Below, piece after piece: positions 22,667-30,972 of a stretch of 37,602 nucleotides of DNA. The stretch is from Nostoc sp. UCD121 (lineage in GTDB: Bacteria > Cyanobacteriota > Cyanobacteriia > Cyanobacteriales > Nostocaceae). Position numbers and translations under genes: made by a program. Below the pieces are notes generated by a model. That model searched no databases, was not told the DNA's origin, and worked only from the letters and a program-made list of their open reading frames with translations. Each line of letters starts with the position of its first letter. Position 1 is the first letter of the stretch. The DNA lies in assembly GCF_014222285.1 (NCBI RefSeq), contig NZ_JACKZS010000059.1:1-37602 (forward strand). Reading direction: 5' to 3'.

Positions 22667-23671
22667 ATGAACCTCAAAGATAAAACCCTGCTAATTACAG
22701 GAATTGATGAATTTGTCGGTTTGCGTACAGCCGAGTTAGCCATCGCACAAGGAATGAAGGTTCGTGGACTGAAAAGTTCTACAGAACAAAACAAACAATT
22801 ACAGAATTTAGGTGTTGAGATAATTATTGGTAGTATCACCGATTCTACTATTGCTCAAAAGGCTTGTCAGGGAGTAGATATCGTTTTACATACAGATCAA
22901 CTTGCCGAAGAAGCTGGCGCAATTAAGAATTTTCGTGATGTGAATGTTGGCGGTACTGTCAATATGGCTAAAGCCGCTAAACAGGCTGGTGTCAAAACAT
23001 TTGTGCATCTTTCTAGTGTAATGGTTTACGGTTTCGACTATCCCAATGGTGTTACAGAAACCGGGCCACTTTCGGGCGAAAATAATCCTTACTGTGAAAC
23101 AAAAATAGAAGCAGAAACAGCAGTTTTAGAACTGAATAATCCTCCAGATTTTGGCATCATCGTTATTCGAGCCGGAGATGTTTATGGTCCAGGAAGTATA
23201 CCCTGGATAGTCAGACCGGTTCTGATGATGCGTCAAAAATTATTTGCCTGTGCAAACGATGGCAAAGGCGTAATCAATCATGTATACATAGATAATTTGA
23301 TTGATGGCATCTTTCTGGCGATAGAAAAAGAAACCTACGGTGAAATATTTAATATCACCGACGGACAGGAAACTTCCTGGAAAGAGTATTTTATGCATTT
23401 AGCAGCAATGGAAGGTTTATCAGCACCCCTTTCATTACCGAAAGATGAAATCAAGTTGTTTCTAAAGCTACGTGTTCAAGGACAAAAACTTTTTCGGAAA
23501 AAAGTTGATATCCTACCAGAGTCTATAGATTTTATGACTCGTCCCTATGCTTGTTCTATTGTCAAAGCACAAAGCCTGTTAAATTATAAACCAACAGTTG
23601 ATCTAGAAGAAGGAATGCAGCGAACACATGAATGGCTGCAAAAAACAGATATTCAAAACTTGATTAAATAG
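22667..23671 (+). CDS. hgdA: NAD-dependent sugar epimerase HgdA
   Basis: A 334-residue extended SDR (NAD-dependent epimerase/dehydratase). Catalytic residues are in place: Ser116/Ser117 in HLSSVMVYG and Tyr142/Lys146 in PYCETK. The nucleotide loop is unusual, TGIDEFVG at 11-18, with Glu where most relatives have Gly (TGATGFIG type), although the outer glycines remain. A GDVYGPG motif and a C-terminal region typical of the family follow. In Anabaena the gene beside hgdC (all5345, hgdA) is reported as a UDP-galactose 4-epimerase needed for normal heterocyst glycolipid; the same order here supports the symbol. It would supply or adjust the sugar nucleotide for the glycolipid head group. 208 bases separate it from hgdC. 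No clear ribosome binding site. Confidence 0.82.
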   Translation: MNLKDKTLLITGIDEFVGLRTAELAIAQGMKVRGLKSSTEQNKQLQNLGVEIIIGSITDSTIAQKACQGVDIVLHTDQLAEEAGAIKNFRDVNVGGTVNMAKAAKQAGVKTFVHLSSVMVYGFDYPNGVTETGPLSGENNPYCETKIEAETAVLELNNPPDFGIIVIRAGDVYGPGSIPWIVRPVLMMRQKLFACANDGKGVINHVYIDNLIDGIFLAIEKETYGEIFNITDGQETSWKEYFMHLAAMEGLSAPLSLPKDEIKLFLKLRVQGQKLFRKKVDILPESIDFMTRPYACSIVKAQSLLNYKPTVDLEEGMQRTHEWLQKTDIQNLIK

Positions 23672-23685
23672 TCAACAGATTTTAA

Positions 23686-23777
23686 GAATTCAGAATGATT
23701 GGAAAATAAGAGACTACAGCACGGTTGATTGATTTTATTGAAATTATTCAGCTTAAGTATCAAATTATTCTGAATTC
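23686..23777. repeat. Inverted repeat GAATTCAGAAT
   Basis: GAATTCAGAAT (23686-23696) and ATTCTGAATTC (23767-23777) form a perfect 11-bp pair 70 bases apart. The right arm continues into a CTTCTGGCTTCTGAATTC tract, a repeat type common in Nostoc spacers. It fills most of the gap between hgdA and the GT2 gene. Confidence 0.6.
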
Positions 23778-23877
23778 TGACTTCTGGCTTCTGAATTCTC
23801 AATTACTACGTTGCATCTGCCTAACAATTATCTGCAATTGAGCATAAAATAATCCACAGATTTTCCGAATACTTGTT

Positions 23878-24891
23878 ATGAGTAGCAATCAGCCACGATT
23901 GAGCATCGGATTACCTGTATACAATGGCGAGAAATTTATCAAAGAAGCCATAGATTCACTCTTGGCTCAAACTTTTGAAGATTTTGAGCTAATTATTTCA
24001 GATAATGCATCTACAGATAAAACTGAGGAAATTTGTAGAGCTTATGCCGATAAAGACCAACGTATCTGTTACTACCGCAATGACAAGAATATCGGTTGCG
24101 CTCGTAACTTCAATCGCGTCTTTAAATTGTCTTCAGGTGAGTACTTTAAATGGGCAGCTTATGATGATCTACATGCTCCAGATTTTATCAATAAGTGTGT
24201 TGAGGTACTTGACCAAGACCCTAGCATAGTCTTGTGTCACTCACAGACATATTTCATTGATGAACAGGGAAATTTCCTCCAAAACTATGATATCAAACTC
24301 AAGGCAGATGCCCTAAAACCACACGAGCGTTTTCATGAATTGCTGACGAAACATTTATGTTATCAATGTTACGGAGTAATTCGTGCCAGTGCCCTAAGAA
24401 TGATACCGCAGATGGGTGGTTACGGTAATGCAGATGGAATTCTCTTGTTAAGACTTGGTATTCTTGGCAGGTTTTATGAAATCCCTGAATACCTGTTTTT
24501 TGCCAGAAGCCATCCGCAACAATCAATGAGTATGTATTTCCCTAATTATTTGTTGTTTGCTAACAACACTAAAAAAACCTCATTGAGTATGCTACCTGAT
24601 TTCTATGCGTATGCAGTGTGGTTTGATTCAGCAAAGAAAGGACAAATTTTATTGCCACATTGGAGAATAATCTGGGAGTATATACTCTCTATATGGCGTA
24701 GTTCCCTGAGTTTTAATGAGCAGCTTTGTTGTTATAGAAGCCTACATCAGCAGTTAAAAGGGGCAGAATATCTTTTGCTGAAAGATTTACTAAGAGTGCT
24801 ACAAGTACTTTGGAAAAGTTGGCAACCATCATCAATCAAAAAAGCTCAATTTATTCATTTCACAAACCAGCTTAAAAATAAAAGCTGGTAA
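23878..24891 (+). CDS. Family 2 glycosyltransferase
   Basis: A 337-residue GT-A fold enzyme. Seen: the family start LPVYNGEKFIKEAIDSLLAQ (12-31), the nucleotide-binding SDNASTD (41-47) and an acidic pair in AAYDDL (Asp96, Asp97) at the DxD position. No signal peptide or strong membrane segment, so it is cytoplasmic or peripheral. It sits between hgdA and two further glycosyltransferase genes, which suggests work on the heterocyst glycolipid or on envelope polysaccharide. The acceptor and sugar donor cannot be told from the sequence. In Anabaena the matching position would be around all5344 (inference from gene count). The C-terminal third is basic and rich in aromatic residues. Confidence 0.8.
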   Translation: MSSNQPRLSIGLPVYNGEKFIKEAIDSLLAQTFEDFELIISDNASTDKTEEICRAYADKDQRICYYRNDKNIGCARNFNRVFKLSSGEYFKWAAYDDLHAPDFINKCVEVLDQDPSIVLCHSQTYFIDEQGNFLQNYDIKLKADALKPHERFHELLTKHLCYQCYGVIRASALRMIPQMGGYGNADGILLLRLGILGRFYEIPEYLFFARSHPQQSMSMYFPNYLLFANNTKKTSLSMLPDFYAYAVWFDSAKKGQILLPHWRIIWEYILSIWRSSLSFNEQLCCYRSLHQQLKGAEYLLLKDLLRVLQVLWKSWQPSSIKKAQFIHFTNQLKNKSW

Positions 24892-24939
24892 GCACAGCTT
24901 TTATCAGCCACAAAATCACCTATTTTTCACTACAAAACT

Positions 24940-25404
24940 ATGCTGAAACTATCTCATTTATCTCATGTTTTACTTGCAACTTTAGTGAGCCTCAGCTTTG
25001 CTAAAACAGTGAATGCAGAACCAACGACAACATTAAGTGTTGTAGTAAATGGCATACAACACAAAAAAGGCGAGATTTGCTTCCGAGTTTATGCAACTGA
25101 ACAAGGATTTCCAATGAGTAATTCTAGCGGATCTCAAAGTGGCTGCGCTAAGATTACTGGCAATTCTGTTAAAAAAGATTTCTCCGGTTTGAAGCCTGGA
25201 ACTTATGCTGTCGCCGTTGTTGACGATCAAAATGGCGATCGCAAACTCAATAAAGACTTTTTTGGTATTCCCACAGAAGGTTTTGGAATTTCCAAAAACC
25301 CAACTGTGTCTATACAAACAGGTACACCAAAGTTTCGTGATGCCAGTTTTGTTGTAAACAAAAATACAACAGTTAACATCATCATGAAATATTCGCTGGA
25401 TTAA
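24940..25404 (+). CDS. Secreted DUF2141 protein
   Basis: A 154-residue protein with an N-terminal signal peptide (about 1-26, cleavage near VNAEP) followed by one DUF2141 domain. The family pattern is clear: KKGEICFRVYATEQGFP, then GLKPGTYAVAVVDDQNGDRK and DFFGIPTEGFGIS. It should be exported to the periplasm or cell envelope. DUF2141 has no established function. Lying 48 bases after the GT2 gene and among glycolipid genes, it may assist at the envelope, but that is inference. The ATG at 24940 opens directly into the signal peptide. Confidence 0.82.
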   Translation: MLKLSHLSHVLLATLVSLSFAKTVNAEPTTTLSVVVNGIQHKKGEICFRVYATEQGFPMSNSSGSQSGCAKITGNSVKKDFSGLKPGTYAVAVVDDQNGDRKLNKDFFGIPTEGFGISKNPTVSIQTGTPKFRDASFVVNKNTTVNIIMKYSLD

Positions 25405-25415
25405 TAAAGGTTATT

Positions 25416-25606
25416 GGGGACTGGGGACTGGGTACTAGGGACTGGGGACTCATCCTCTAGGAGATACTTCTGATTTTCAATCCCTAGTCCCCAATTCCTA
25501 ATCCCTAATCCCTAATCCCTAGTCCCCAATTCCTAATCCCTAATCCCTAATCCCTAATCCCTAATCCCTAATCCCTAGTCGCTAGTCCCCAATCCCCAAC
25601 CCCTAA
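25416..25606. repeat. CTAATCC/GGGACTG tandem tract with opposed arms
   Basis: A left arm of GGGGACTGGGGACTGGG units (25416-25450) faces a right tract (25480-25606) of CTAGTCCCCAATTC and at least ten CTAATCC heptads. The G-rich arm is complementary to the AGTCCCC parts of the right tract, so a large imperfect hairpin is possible. It occupies nearly the whole gap between the DUF2141 gene and the next GT gene. Confidence 0.85.
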
Positions 25607-25628
25607 TTCACCGGAGACTAAAAATTTA

Positions 25629-26888
25629 ATGGAAGATTTGGCAATATTTCTGTCTAAGTCTTTGACGGGTTGGCTGGTTATTCAGGTGTGTTTAACGCTT
25701 GTTTTTATATGGTATCTGCGCTCATCTAAAAAAAACTTATTACCAGATGATCAGTTACCCAAAACAGCAGTGATTCTTTGCTTACGCGGAGCCGATCCGT
25801 TTTTGCCTAGATGTTTGCGATCGCTCCTGAACCAAAACTATCCACACTATGATTTAAAATTGATCGTTGATAGTCACGAAGACCCCGCTTGGAAAATTGC
25901 CAGTGAAAGCATCACAGAGCAAGAAGCGACCAACGTTCAAATTAGCCCTTTGAGAGTAGTACGCAACAATTGTAGTCTCAAATGCAGTTCCTTAGTCCAA
26001 GCTGTCCGTGAGTTGGATGACTCCTACAAGGTGGTTGCCTTAGTAGATGCTGATACCATAGTCCATGTAAATTGGCTGCGAGAATTAGTCAGTCCTTTAG
26101 GTGATGCCAAAGTAGGGGCGACAACAGGTAATCGTTGGTATGTCCCTACAGGTAGATATTGGGGATCTTTAGTGCGGTACATCGGTAATGTATCCACAGT
26201 GGTGCAAATGTTTGTCTTCCAGATTCCTTGGGGTGGAAGTTTGGCTGTGAAAACAGAAGTGCTTCACCAAACAGAACTCCTAGATAAGTGGGGACAAGCT
26301 TTAGGCGAAGATTTTATGATGCACGACATTCTCAAAAAACACGGGTTTCAGGTAAAGTTTGTGCCTTCACTGCTAATTGTGAATCGTGAAGAGACTGATT
26401 TATCCAACTTAATCGACTATCTCAAGCGCCTGATACTTTATTCTCGACTGTATCATCCGCGTTGGCTAGCTTTAGTCAGTGAAGCTGTTTCTAGCATTTT
26501 GTTTCCTACCGCACTCATCATTTTAGTTCTAGAGTCCTTCTTGCAGGCAAAATGGGCAGCTGCGGCTCTCTTGTTAGGCTGCTATAGTGTCTATACTGTC
26601 GGATTACTCTTGATAATGCTCGTGTTGGAATTAGAGGTACAGCGAGTGGTTCGCTCTAATGACCAAGCGATCGCAAAATTATCGGGTGCTACAATCATCA
26701 AAATGTTGATTGGGATTCCCCTAACACAGTGGGTTTATGGATTAGCGATGCTATCATCCATTTGGATCTCAACAGTCACCTGGCGTGGTGTCTCCTATCG
26801 GGTTCAAGGGCCTTGGAATGTCCGGTTAGTGGAATATCGCCCTTATCAATGGTTAGATCAGCCCATTGATGGCAAGGTATCTCTTTGA
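25629..26888 (+). CDS. Membrane-bound family 2 glycosyltransferase (ceramide glucosyltransferase-like)
   Basis: A 419-residue enzyme with an N-terminal membrane segment (about 12-30), a cytoplasmic GT-A domain and three or so C-terminal membrane segments (from about residue 275). Donor-site motifs: DSHEDPAW (81-88), DAD (140-142) before a Thr, the WGGS stretch (201-204) and the EDFMMHD acidic motif (from 227). This layout matches the Glyco_transf_21 (ceramide glucosyltransferase) group, whose members put hexose on lipid acceptors. A role in glycolipid synthesis is plausible from both family and place. ATG at 25629 follows a GGAG about 14 bases upstream. It could be the head-group enzyme instead of the GT4 gene downstream, but the gene order favours that one. 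Confidence 0.8.
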   Translation: MEDLAIFLSKSLTGWLVIQVCLTLVFIWYLRSSKKNLLPDDQLPKTAVILCLRGADPFLPRCLRSLLNQNYPHYDLKLIVDSHEDPAWKIASESITEQEATNVQISPLRVVRNNCSLKCSSLVQAVRELDDSYKVVALVDADTIVHVNWLRELVSPLGDAKVGATTGNRWYVPTGRYWGSLVRYIGNVSTVVQMFVFQIPWGGSLAVKTEVLHQTELLDKWGQALGEDFMMHDILKKHGFQVKFVPSLLIVNREETDLSNLIDYLKRLILYSRLYHPRWLALVSEAVSSILFPTALIILVLESFLQAKWAAAALLLGCYSVYTVGLLLIMLVLELEVQRVVRSNDQAIAKLSGATIIKMLIGIPLTQWVYGLAMLSSIWISTVTWRGVSYRVQGPWNVRLVEYRPYQWLDQPIDGKVSL

Positions 26889-27439
26889 ATTAAATCGCAA
26901 AATATGAACTAGGGCATGAAAGTTATTACACTAAACATTCCCTAGTCTTCAAATTATATTATCTTATATTTAGTAGAACTATATTAGCTATAACCCTTGT
27001 CAGAATACACGATTTTTCTTGTTAATTATCAAAATGTATTTGCATAAATGGCAAGGGTTTAGATAAATATATTAAGGGGAATTTTGACTTAGTATTTTGG
27101 ATGTTTTGATAGTTTCAATCTAGGTTTATATAGAGGTCTCAGTTGAGTCTAATACAGACCTAAGCCCTTCCCTATAAGGGAAAGGGAGTAAGCCTCAAAG
27201 CCTCTCTCATTGTAGGAGGGAGGAATGGAAGTAAGGTCAGAGTCTACTGCACAAAAACGAGAAGCACCATAAACATCCATTTCACAATCGACAACTTCGG
27301 CTATTTGAAAATGCGTAAATCCTTAGTCTAATCGTATTAGTGGGAATTTCTGAGTTAGAAAATCAGAATGTTCATGAAACATAAGCTGCGTAAATCCTAA
27401 ATTGAAAACCAGCATTTTCGTGAAATATTCCCCTTTATT
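26889..27439. other. Spacer before the GT4 gene, no gene seen
   Basis: About 550 AT-rich bases. They contain an imperfect hairpin (27165-27186) and two copies of TGCGTAAATCCT (27312-27323 and 27387-27398, 75 bases apart). The length suggests that the GT4 gene has its own promoter. I recognise no promoter or NtcA-type site. Confidence 0.6.
27165..27186. repeat. CCCTTCCC hairpin
   Basis: CCCTTCCCTATAAGGGAAAGGG forms a short G/C hairpin with one bulged base. This is a frequent intergenic repeat in filamentous cyanobacteria. Confidence 0.5.
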
Positions 27440-28717
27440 ATGACTAAGCAAAAACTTCGCATTGCACTATTTACAGGATTGTATGCTCCTTTCTTGACTG
27501 GTGTTTCCGTTGCAGTTCACCAACGAGTCCGTTGGTTGCTAGAGCAAGGACATGAGGTTTTTCTAGTTCATCCGCAAATCAGCGATCGCTATCCCAAAAA
27601 TGTTGGCGATCGCCCCATGCCAGGTTTGAATGAAATTCAGTCTTTTCCAAATTTCTCTGCTTACGCATTTCCCACCGAACCCTTATTATTCTATAAGTCT
27701 CTTCCTCAACCGTTAAATTATCGGCATTGGAGTGATACCAAATTGCTAGAGAAATTTAAGCCTGATATTATCTTGGTTGAAGAAGCCGCACAAATGAGGG
27801 GTTTATACTCATTTTTCTTGCAAGGTTATGGTCGTCCAATTGGTGTTGAATACGCAAAACGAACAGGCACACCAATAATCTCACTTTTCCATACTGATAT
27901 CGTTGCGTATATCAAATATTATTTTGGAGATAAATTCTTTAACTTTGTTCGCCCCATCATTCCCGTTTTAGTCAAGCAATTTAGTGAGTCTTATGACTTC
28001 AATTACTTTTCTTCTAAAGAACAACTCACTAAATACGAAGAACTGAAATGCCAACGCGCTGAATATGTCCCTTATCAAGGCATCGATTGCGAAAAATTTC
28101 ATCCGCGCAACATTTGTTATAATCCCATTCCTAACGATAACCGACCAACTCTTTTGTTTGTCGGACGCATCACCCCGGAAAAGAATGTCAACCAATTGCT
28201 TGATATCTTTCCAGTCATAGCTGCCAAAATTCCTGATGTTCATCTGGTGATTGTTGGTAGTGGCCCGATGGATGAAGAGATTCGTGAGCGTGCCGAAAAA
28301 TTTGGATCGGGTATTACTATCTGGGGCGAATCCCACGGTACAGAACTTTTAGGCTGGTTTGCGAGAGCAGATGTTTTTGTCAACCCCTCCGTCACTGAAA
28401 ACTTCTGCACTACAAATAACGAAGCCCTAGCATCTGGAACCCCTCTAGTTGCCGTTTTCGCACCCTCAACATCAGAACAGGTCTTTCCTGGTCGGAACGG
28501 CTTTCTTGCCCAACCTAACAACCCCACAGACTTTGCTCAAAAGGTGATTACGATTCTAGAAAATCCCGATTTGAAGGCAGATATGACTCGGCACGCTCGC
28601 CCTTCCATACTTGAATTTGATTGGTCGGCATGTATGCAAAAACTTGAAGACAAACTTTACCAAATCGTCGAAGGATCTCAGAAGGTGAAGGTAGGTACAG
28701 GCAGTATAAGACGATAA
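27440..28717 (+). CDS. hglT: Family 4 glycosyltransferase, probable HglT
   Basis: A 425-residue GT-B fold enzyme. The N-terminal half has the glycine-rich acceptor loop (YAPFLTGVSVAVH, 15-27). The C-terminal half has VGRITPEKN (241-249) and the EX7E retaining motif (Glu320 and Glu328 in TENFCTTNNEAL). No membrane anchor is seen. In Anabaena, hglT (all5341) transfers glucose to the fatty alcohol aglycone in heterocyst glycolipid synthesis, and lies at the far end of the hgdB-hgdC-hgdA gene block. Counting genes from hgdB (all5347), this is the seventh, the place of all5341, hence the symbol. The family call is firm and the hglT call rests on order. ATG at 27440 after a weak ribosome binding site. 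Confidence 0.68.
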   Translation: MTKQKLRIALFTGLYAPFLTGVSVAVHQRVRWLLEQGHEVFLVHPQISDRYPKNVGDRPMPGLNEIQSFPNFSAYAFPTEPLLFYKSLPQPLNYRHWSDTKLLEKFKPDIILVEEAAQMRGLYSFFLQGYGRPIGVEYAKRTGTPIISLFHTDIVAYIKYYFGDKFFNFVRPIIPVLVKQFSESYDFNYFSSKEQLTKYEELKCQRAEYVPYQGIDCEKFHPRNICYNPIPNDNRPTLLFVGRITPEKNVNQLLDIFPVIAAKIPDVHLVIVGSGPMDEEIRERAEKFGSGITIWGESHGTELLGWFARADVFVNPSVTENFCTTNNEALASGTPLVAVFAPSTSEQVFPGRNGFLAQPNNPTDFAQKVITILENPDLKADMTRHARPSILEFDWSACMQKLEDKLYQIVEGSQKVKVGTGSIRR

Positions 28718-28728
28718 CGATTACAAGC

Positions 28729-28754
28729 GCGATCGCTAATTACATAGCGATCGC
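28729..28754. repeat. Two HIP1 sites in an 18-bp direct repeat
   Basis: GCGATCGCTAATT occurs at 28729-28741 and again at 28747-28759, 18 bases apart, just after the GT4 stop codon. Each contains one HIP1 octamer. Confidence 0.7.
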
Positions 28755-28931
28755 TAATTGTTGCGTGCGAAAGAACTCTTTAGCATTCAATATCATGAAT
28801 TGGCACGATGTTTGTTAAAAATTCTGTAATTTTAGGATAAATTTACAGTGGAATTACTGTGGTAGCTTTTAATTAGTATGTTAATAACTGTAATATTTTG
28901 ATGTCGTACTACGGCTCAAACAGTAATTATT

Positions 28932-29582
28932 ATGACATATCTACCAAAATTTTCAGTATCTCTGGCAGCAGCAACTTTAATTGGCTTGGGTACAGGGCAG
29001 ATAGCGCAGGCAGAACTATTCGTTAAATCAGAGTCGGTAGTGGTAAATCTTGATGCTCAAGAAGTATCATTTACTATAAATTTTAATAAAGTGCCAGACT
29101 TTGTTACAGTTGATGAATTCGGGAGACAAGCCGACTCTTTCCAATATTTTATTGATCCGAGTGGGGAATTACCTATTTTTAGACCACCCTCTGCCTATAG
29201 TAACCTTTCCTCAATTATTCGCGGAGAAGAAATCCATATTGCAGGTGACGTTCGGATACGTGATGTCTTCCCAGTTGGGCCATTCGAACCAAATTCAGGA
29301 GGCTGGGGTAAGATTCGGGGTTCAGTACCATACAGCCTTGATAGCACTGTGCTGAAATTTTCAGCACCTCTGCAATTTATTGGTGATTCAGACGGTTTGT
29401 TTAGCTATCGGTTAGAGTTGTACGAGTTTGGCAGCTGGAATGGTATTACAAATGAAAATAAGTCTACTATTGCCAGTGTTCCCGAACCTAATTTTGCATT
29501 GGGTACATTAACTTTTGGAGTATTAAGTGTAGGCTTACGGCAAAAACGTAAACAGAGATCAGCCCGCATTTTTGTAAGTTAA
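28932..29582 (+). CDS. PEP-CTERM surface protein
   Basis: A 216-residue secreted protein. Residues 1-28 are a signal peptide ending near IAQAEL. The tail has the PEP-CTERM sorting signal: VPEP close to residue 183, a hydrophobic stretch (ALGTLTFGVLSVGL) and a basic end (RQKRKQRSAR). Such proteins are cut and anchored or released by an exosortase, which is not encoded in this window. The middle is beta-rich and I recognise no known domain. It follows the glycosyltransferase block after 214 bases and converges on hisA. Substrate or partner unknown; an envelope or extracellular matrix role is the usual inference. Confidence 0.8.
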   Translation: MTYLPKFSVSLAAATLIGLGTGQIAQAELFVKSESVVVNLDAQEVSFTINFNKVPDFVTVDEFGRQADSFQYFIDPSGELPIFRPPSAYSNLSSIIRGEEIHIAGDVRIRDVFPVGPFEPNSGGWGKIRGSVPYSLDSTVLKFSAPLQFIGDSDGLFSYRLELYEFGSWNGITNENKSTIASVPEPNFALGTLTFGVLSVGLRQKRKQRSARIFVS

Positions 29583-29640
29583 TAGGGCTAGCCCTTTAAA
29601 GGTGGGCAAAAAGATTGGTTAATAAATCCCTTTTTAACCT

Positions 29641-29673
29641 CTTACCTCTGTGTTCTCTGCGCCTCTGCGGTTT
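29641..29673. repeat. CGCAGAGG-type dispersed repeat
   Basis: Read in reverse it is AAACCGCAGAGGCGCAGAG followed by AACACAGAGGTAAG. It is a relative of the CGCAAAGG repeats in the hgl cluster, with the same ACCGC head and roughly 9-base period. It lies between the convergent PEP-CTERM gene and hisA. Confidence 0.6.
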
Positions 29674-29709
29674 AAAAGTAATTTATTTAACCACTCCAGG
29701 TACAGAGGA

Positions 29710-29752
29710 GGACACTTGCGTGGGCGGGTTTGGCGACTTAAGCAAAGTGTCC
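29710..29752. repeat. GGACACTT...AAGTGTCC stem-loop
   Basis: GGACACTT (29710-29717) and AAGTGTCC (29745-29752) form a perfect 8-bp stem around a G-rich loop. I recognise it as a repeat seen often in Nostoc spacers. It lies between two converging genes, where it could hinder read-through, but no T run follows. Confidence 0.6.
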
Positions 29753-29844
29753 GTAACACAGAGAGAAAAGAGATTTTTGAAGTTACCTTAAAAAGGCTTT
29801 TCTAAATCGCCAAAATCTTAACTAAAAGCCATCGCTCTACATAA

Positions 29845-30618
29845 TCAAGCAAAACTAGAAAAACCTAGATTGGGTGGAATATCCTGAATCCGCCCTGGGC
29901 CGATCGCTTGTAATGCTTCTTTGAGTAAAATATCCCCAGTATACAAAGCACGTCCGACAATCACACCAGTCACACCTTGAGGTTCTAACGCTAACAAACT
30001 CAACAAATCGGTGAGAGAACTTACCCCGCCAGAGGCAATTATCGGGATGGAAATTACCGCCGCAAGTTCTCGCAAAGCTTCTAAATTTGGGCCGATTAGA
30101 GTACCATCTCGGTGAATATCTGTGTAAATGATGGCGGCTGCACCTAATTCTTGCATTTGTACAGCCAGTTGGGTTGCTAAAACTTCTGAGGTTTCTAACC
30201 AACCGCGAGTTGCCACTTTACCATTACGGGCATCAATGCCAATAATAATCTGTCCAGGAAATTCTGCACATAGTTCTTGCACTAGCTGGGGTTGTTCTAC
30301 GGCGATGGTTCCGAGAATTGCCCACTGTACGCCTAGATTGAATAATTGTTGGACGCTGGTGCGATCGCGCAATCCTCCACCAATTTCAATGGGCACTGAC
30401 ACCGCGTGAGCGATCGCTTCAATTGCCCCCAGGTTTACTAATTTACCTGCTTTGGCACCATCTAAATCAACTATATGCAGTCTATTCGCACCCTGATCAA
30501 CCCATTGTTTGGCAACATCGACGGGATTTTCGCTAAACACTTGCGAGCGATCATAGTCTCCCTGATACAGTCGCACACATCGACCTTCTAGTAAATCAAT
30601 CGCTGGAATTACATCCAT
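29845..30618 (-). CDS. hisA: HisA, ProFAR isomerase of histidine synthesis
   Basis: A 257-residue (beta/alpha)8 barrel that isomerises 5'-ProFAR to PRFAR, the fourth step of histidine synthesis. Seen: MDVIPAIDLLEGRCVRL at the N-terminus with catalytic Asp8, IGIDARNGKVATRGW with the second catalytic Asp129, and the phosphate loops EIGGGLR (79-84) and ASGGVSS. Length and motifs are normal. The ATG at 30616-30618 follows GAGGGAGAAG on the - strand, a good ribosome binding site. It lies 54 bases downstream of the DUF3593 gene on the same strand and may share a transcript. Housekeeping gene with no link to the glycolipid genes. Confidence 0.96.
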   Translation of the reverse strand: MDVIPAIDLLEGRCVRLYQGDYDRSQVFSENPVDVAKQWVDQGANRLHIVDLDGAKAGKLVNLGAIEAIAHAVSVPIEIGGGLRDRTSVQQLFNLGVQWAILGTIAVEQPQLVQELCAEFPGQIIIGIDARNGKVATRGWLETSEVLATQLAVQMQELGAAAIIYTDIHRDGTLIGPNLEALRELAAVISIPIIASGGVSSLTDLLSLLALEPQGVTGVIVGRALYTGDILLKEALQAIGPGRIQDIPPNLGFSSFA

Positions 30619-30672
30619 TTACTTCTCCCTCATAACTCAATGCAATCAAAACTCTAGCTAGCGCTGGGGTTT

Positions 30673-30972
30673 CTATTTTTGATTTTTGATTTGTAATTGC
30701 CTGACAGCTTGCCCAAAACCTAGCACAAGCAAGATGTTAGAAAGAGTCAAAAATACTTCTGCACCACCGTGCAACCAATCTACATTGGCCAAAGACTCGC
30801 CATAATGCAATTGGGCGTAAATTCCGGCTGGGATGGTGATAGCCACAAAGACGAGAGTGCCATAAAATCCATACAGCGCTAAACGCGGCATTTGTGGACT
30901 CTGCCTAATAAACCACAAGAAACCCAAATAGGGAAACAGTGAAAGTGCAAACAGGGTTTCTTTAGAAATCAT
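30673..30972 (-). CDS. DUF3593 membrane protein
   Basis: A 99-residue protein with three likely membrane segments (about 7-22, 31-52 and 70-92). I recognise the DUF3593 pattern from KETLFALSLFPYLGFLWFI and WLHGGAEVFLTLSN. The family is found in cyanobacteria and plant plastids; its function is not known to me. Its ATG overlaps the stop codon of the DUF2499 gene (ATGA at 30969-30972), so the two are translationally coupled and probably act together in a membrane, perhaps the thylakoid. Confidence 0.78.
   Translation of the reverse strand: MISKETLFALSLFPYLGFLWFIRQSPQMPRLALYGFYGTLVFVAITIPAGIYAQLHYGESLANVDWLHGGAEVFLTLSNILLVLGFGQAVRQLQIKNQK

Noticed and set aside
25480..25606. Regular repeats that might suggest a CRISPR array
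   Set aside because: The units are 7 bases and directly joined, with no unique spacers; it is a heptad tandem tract.
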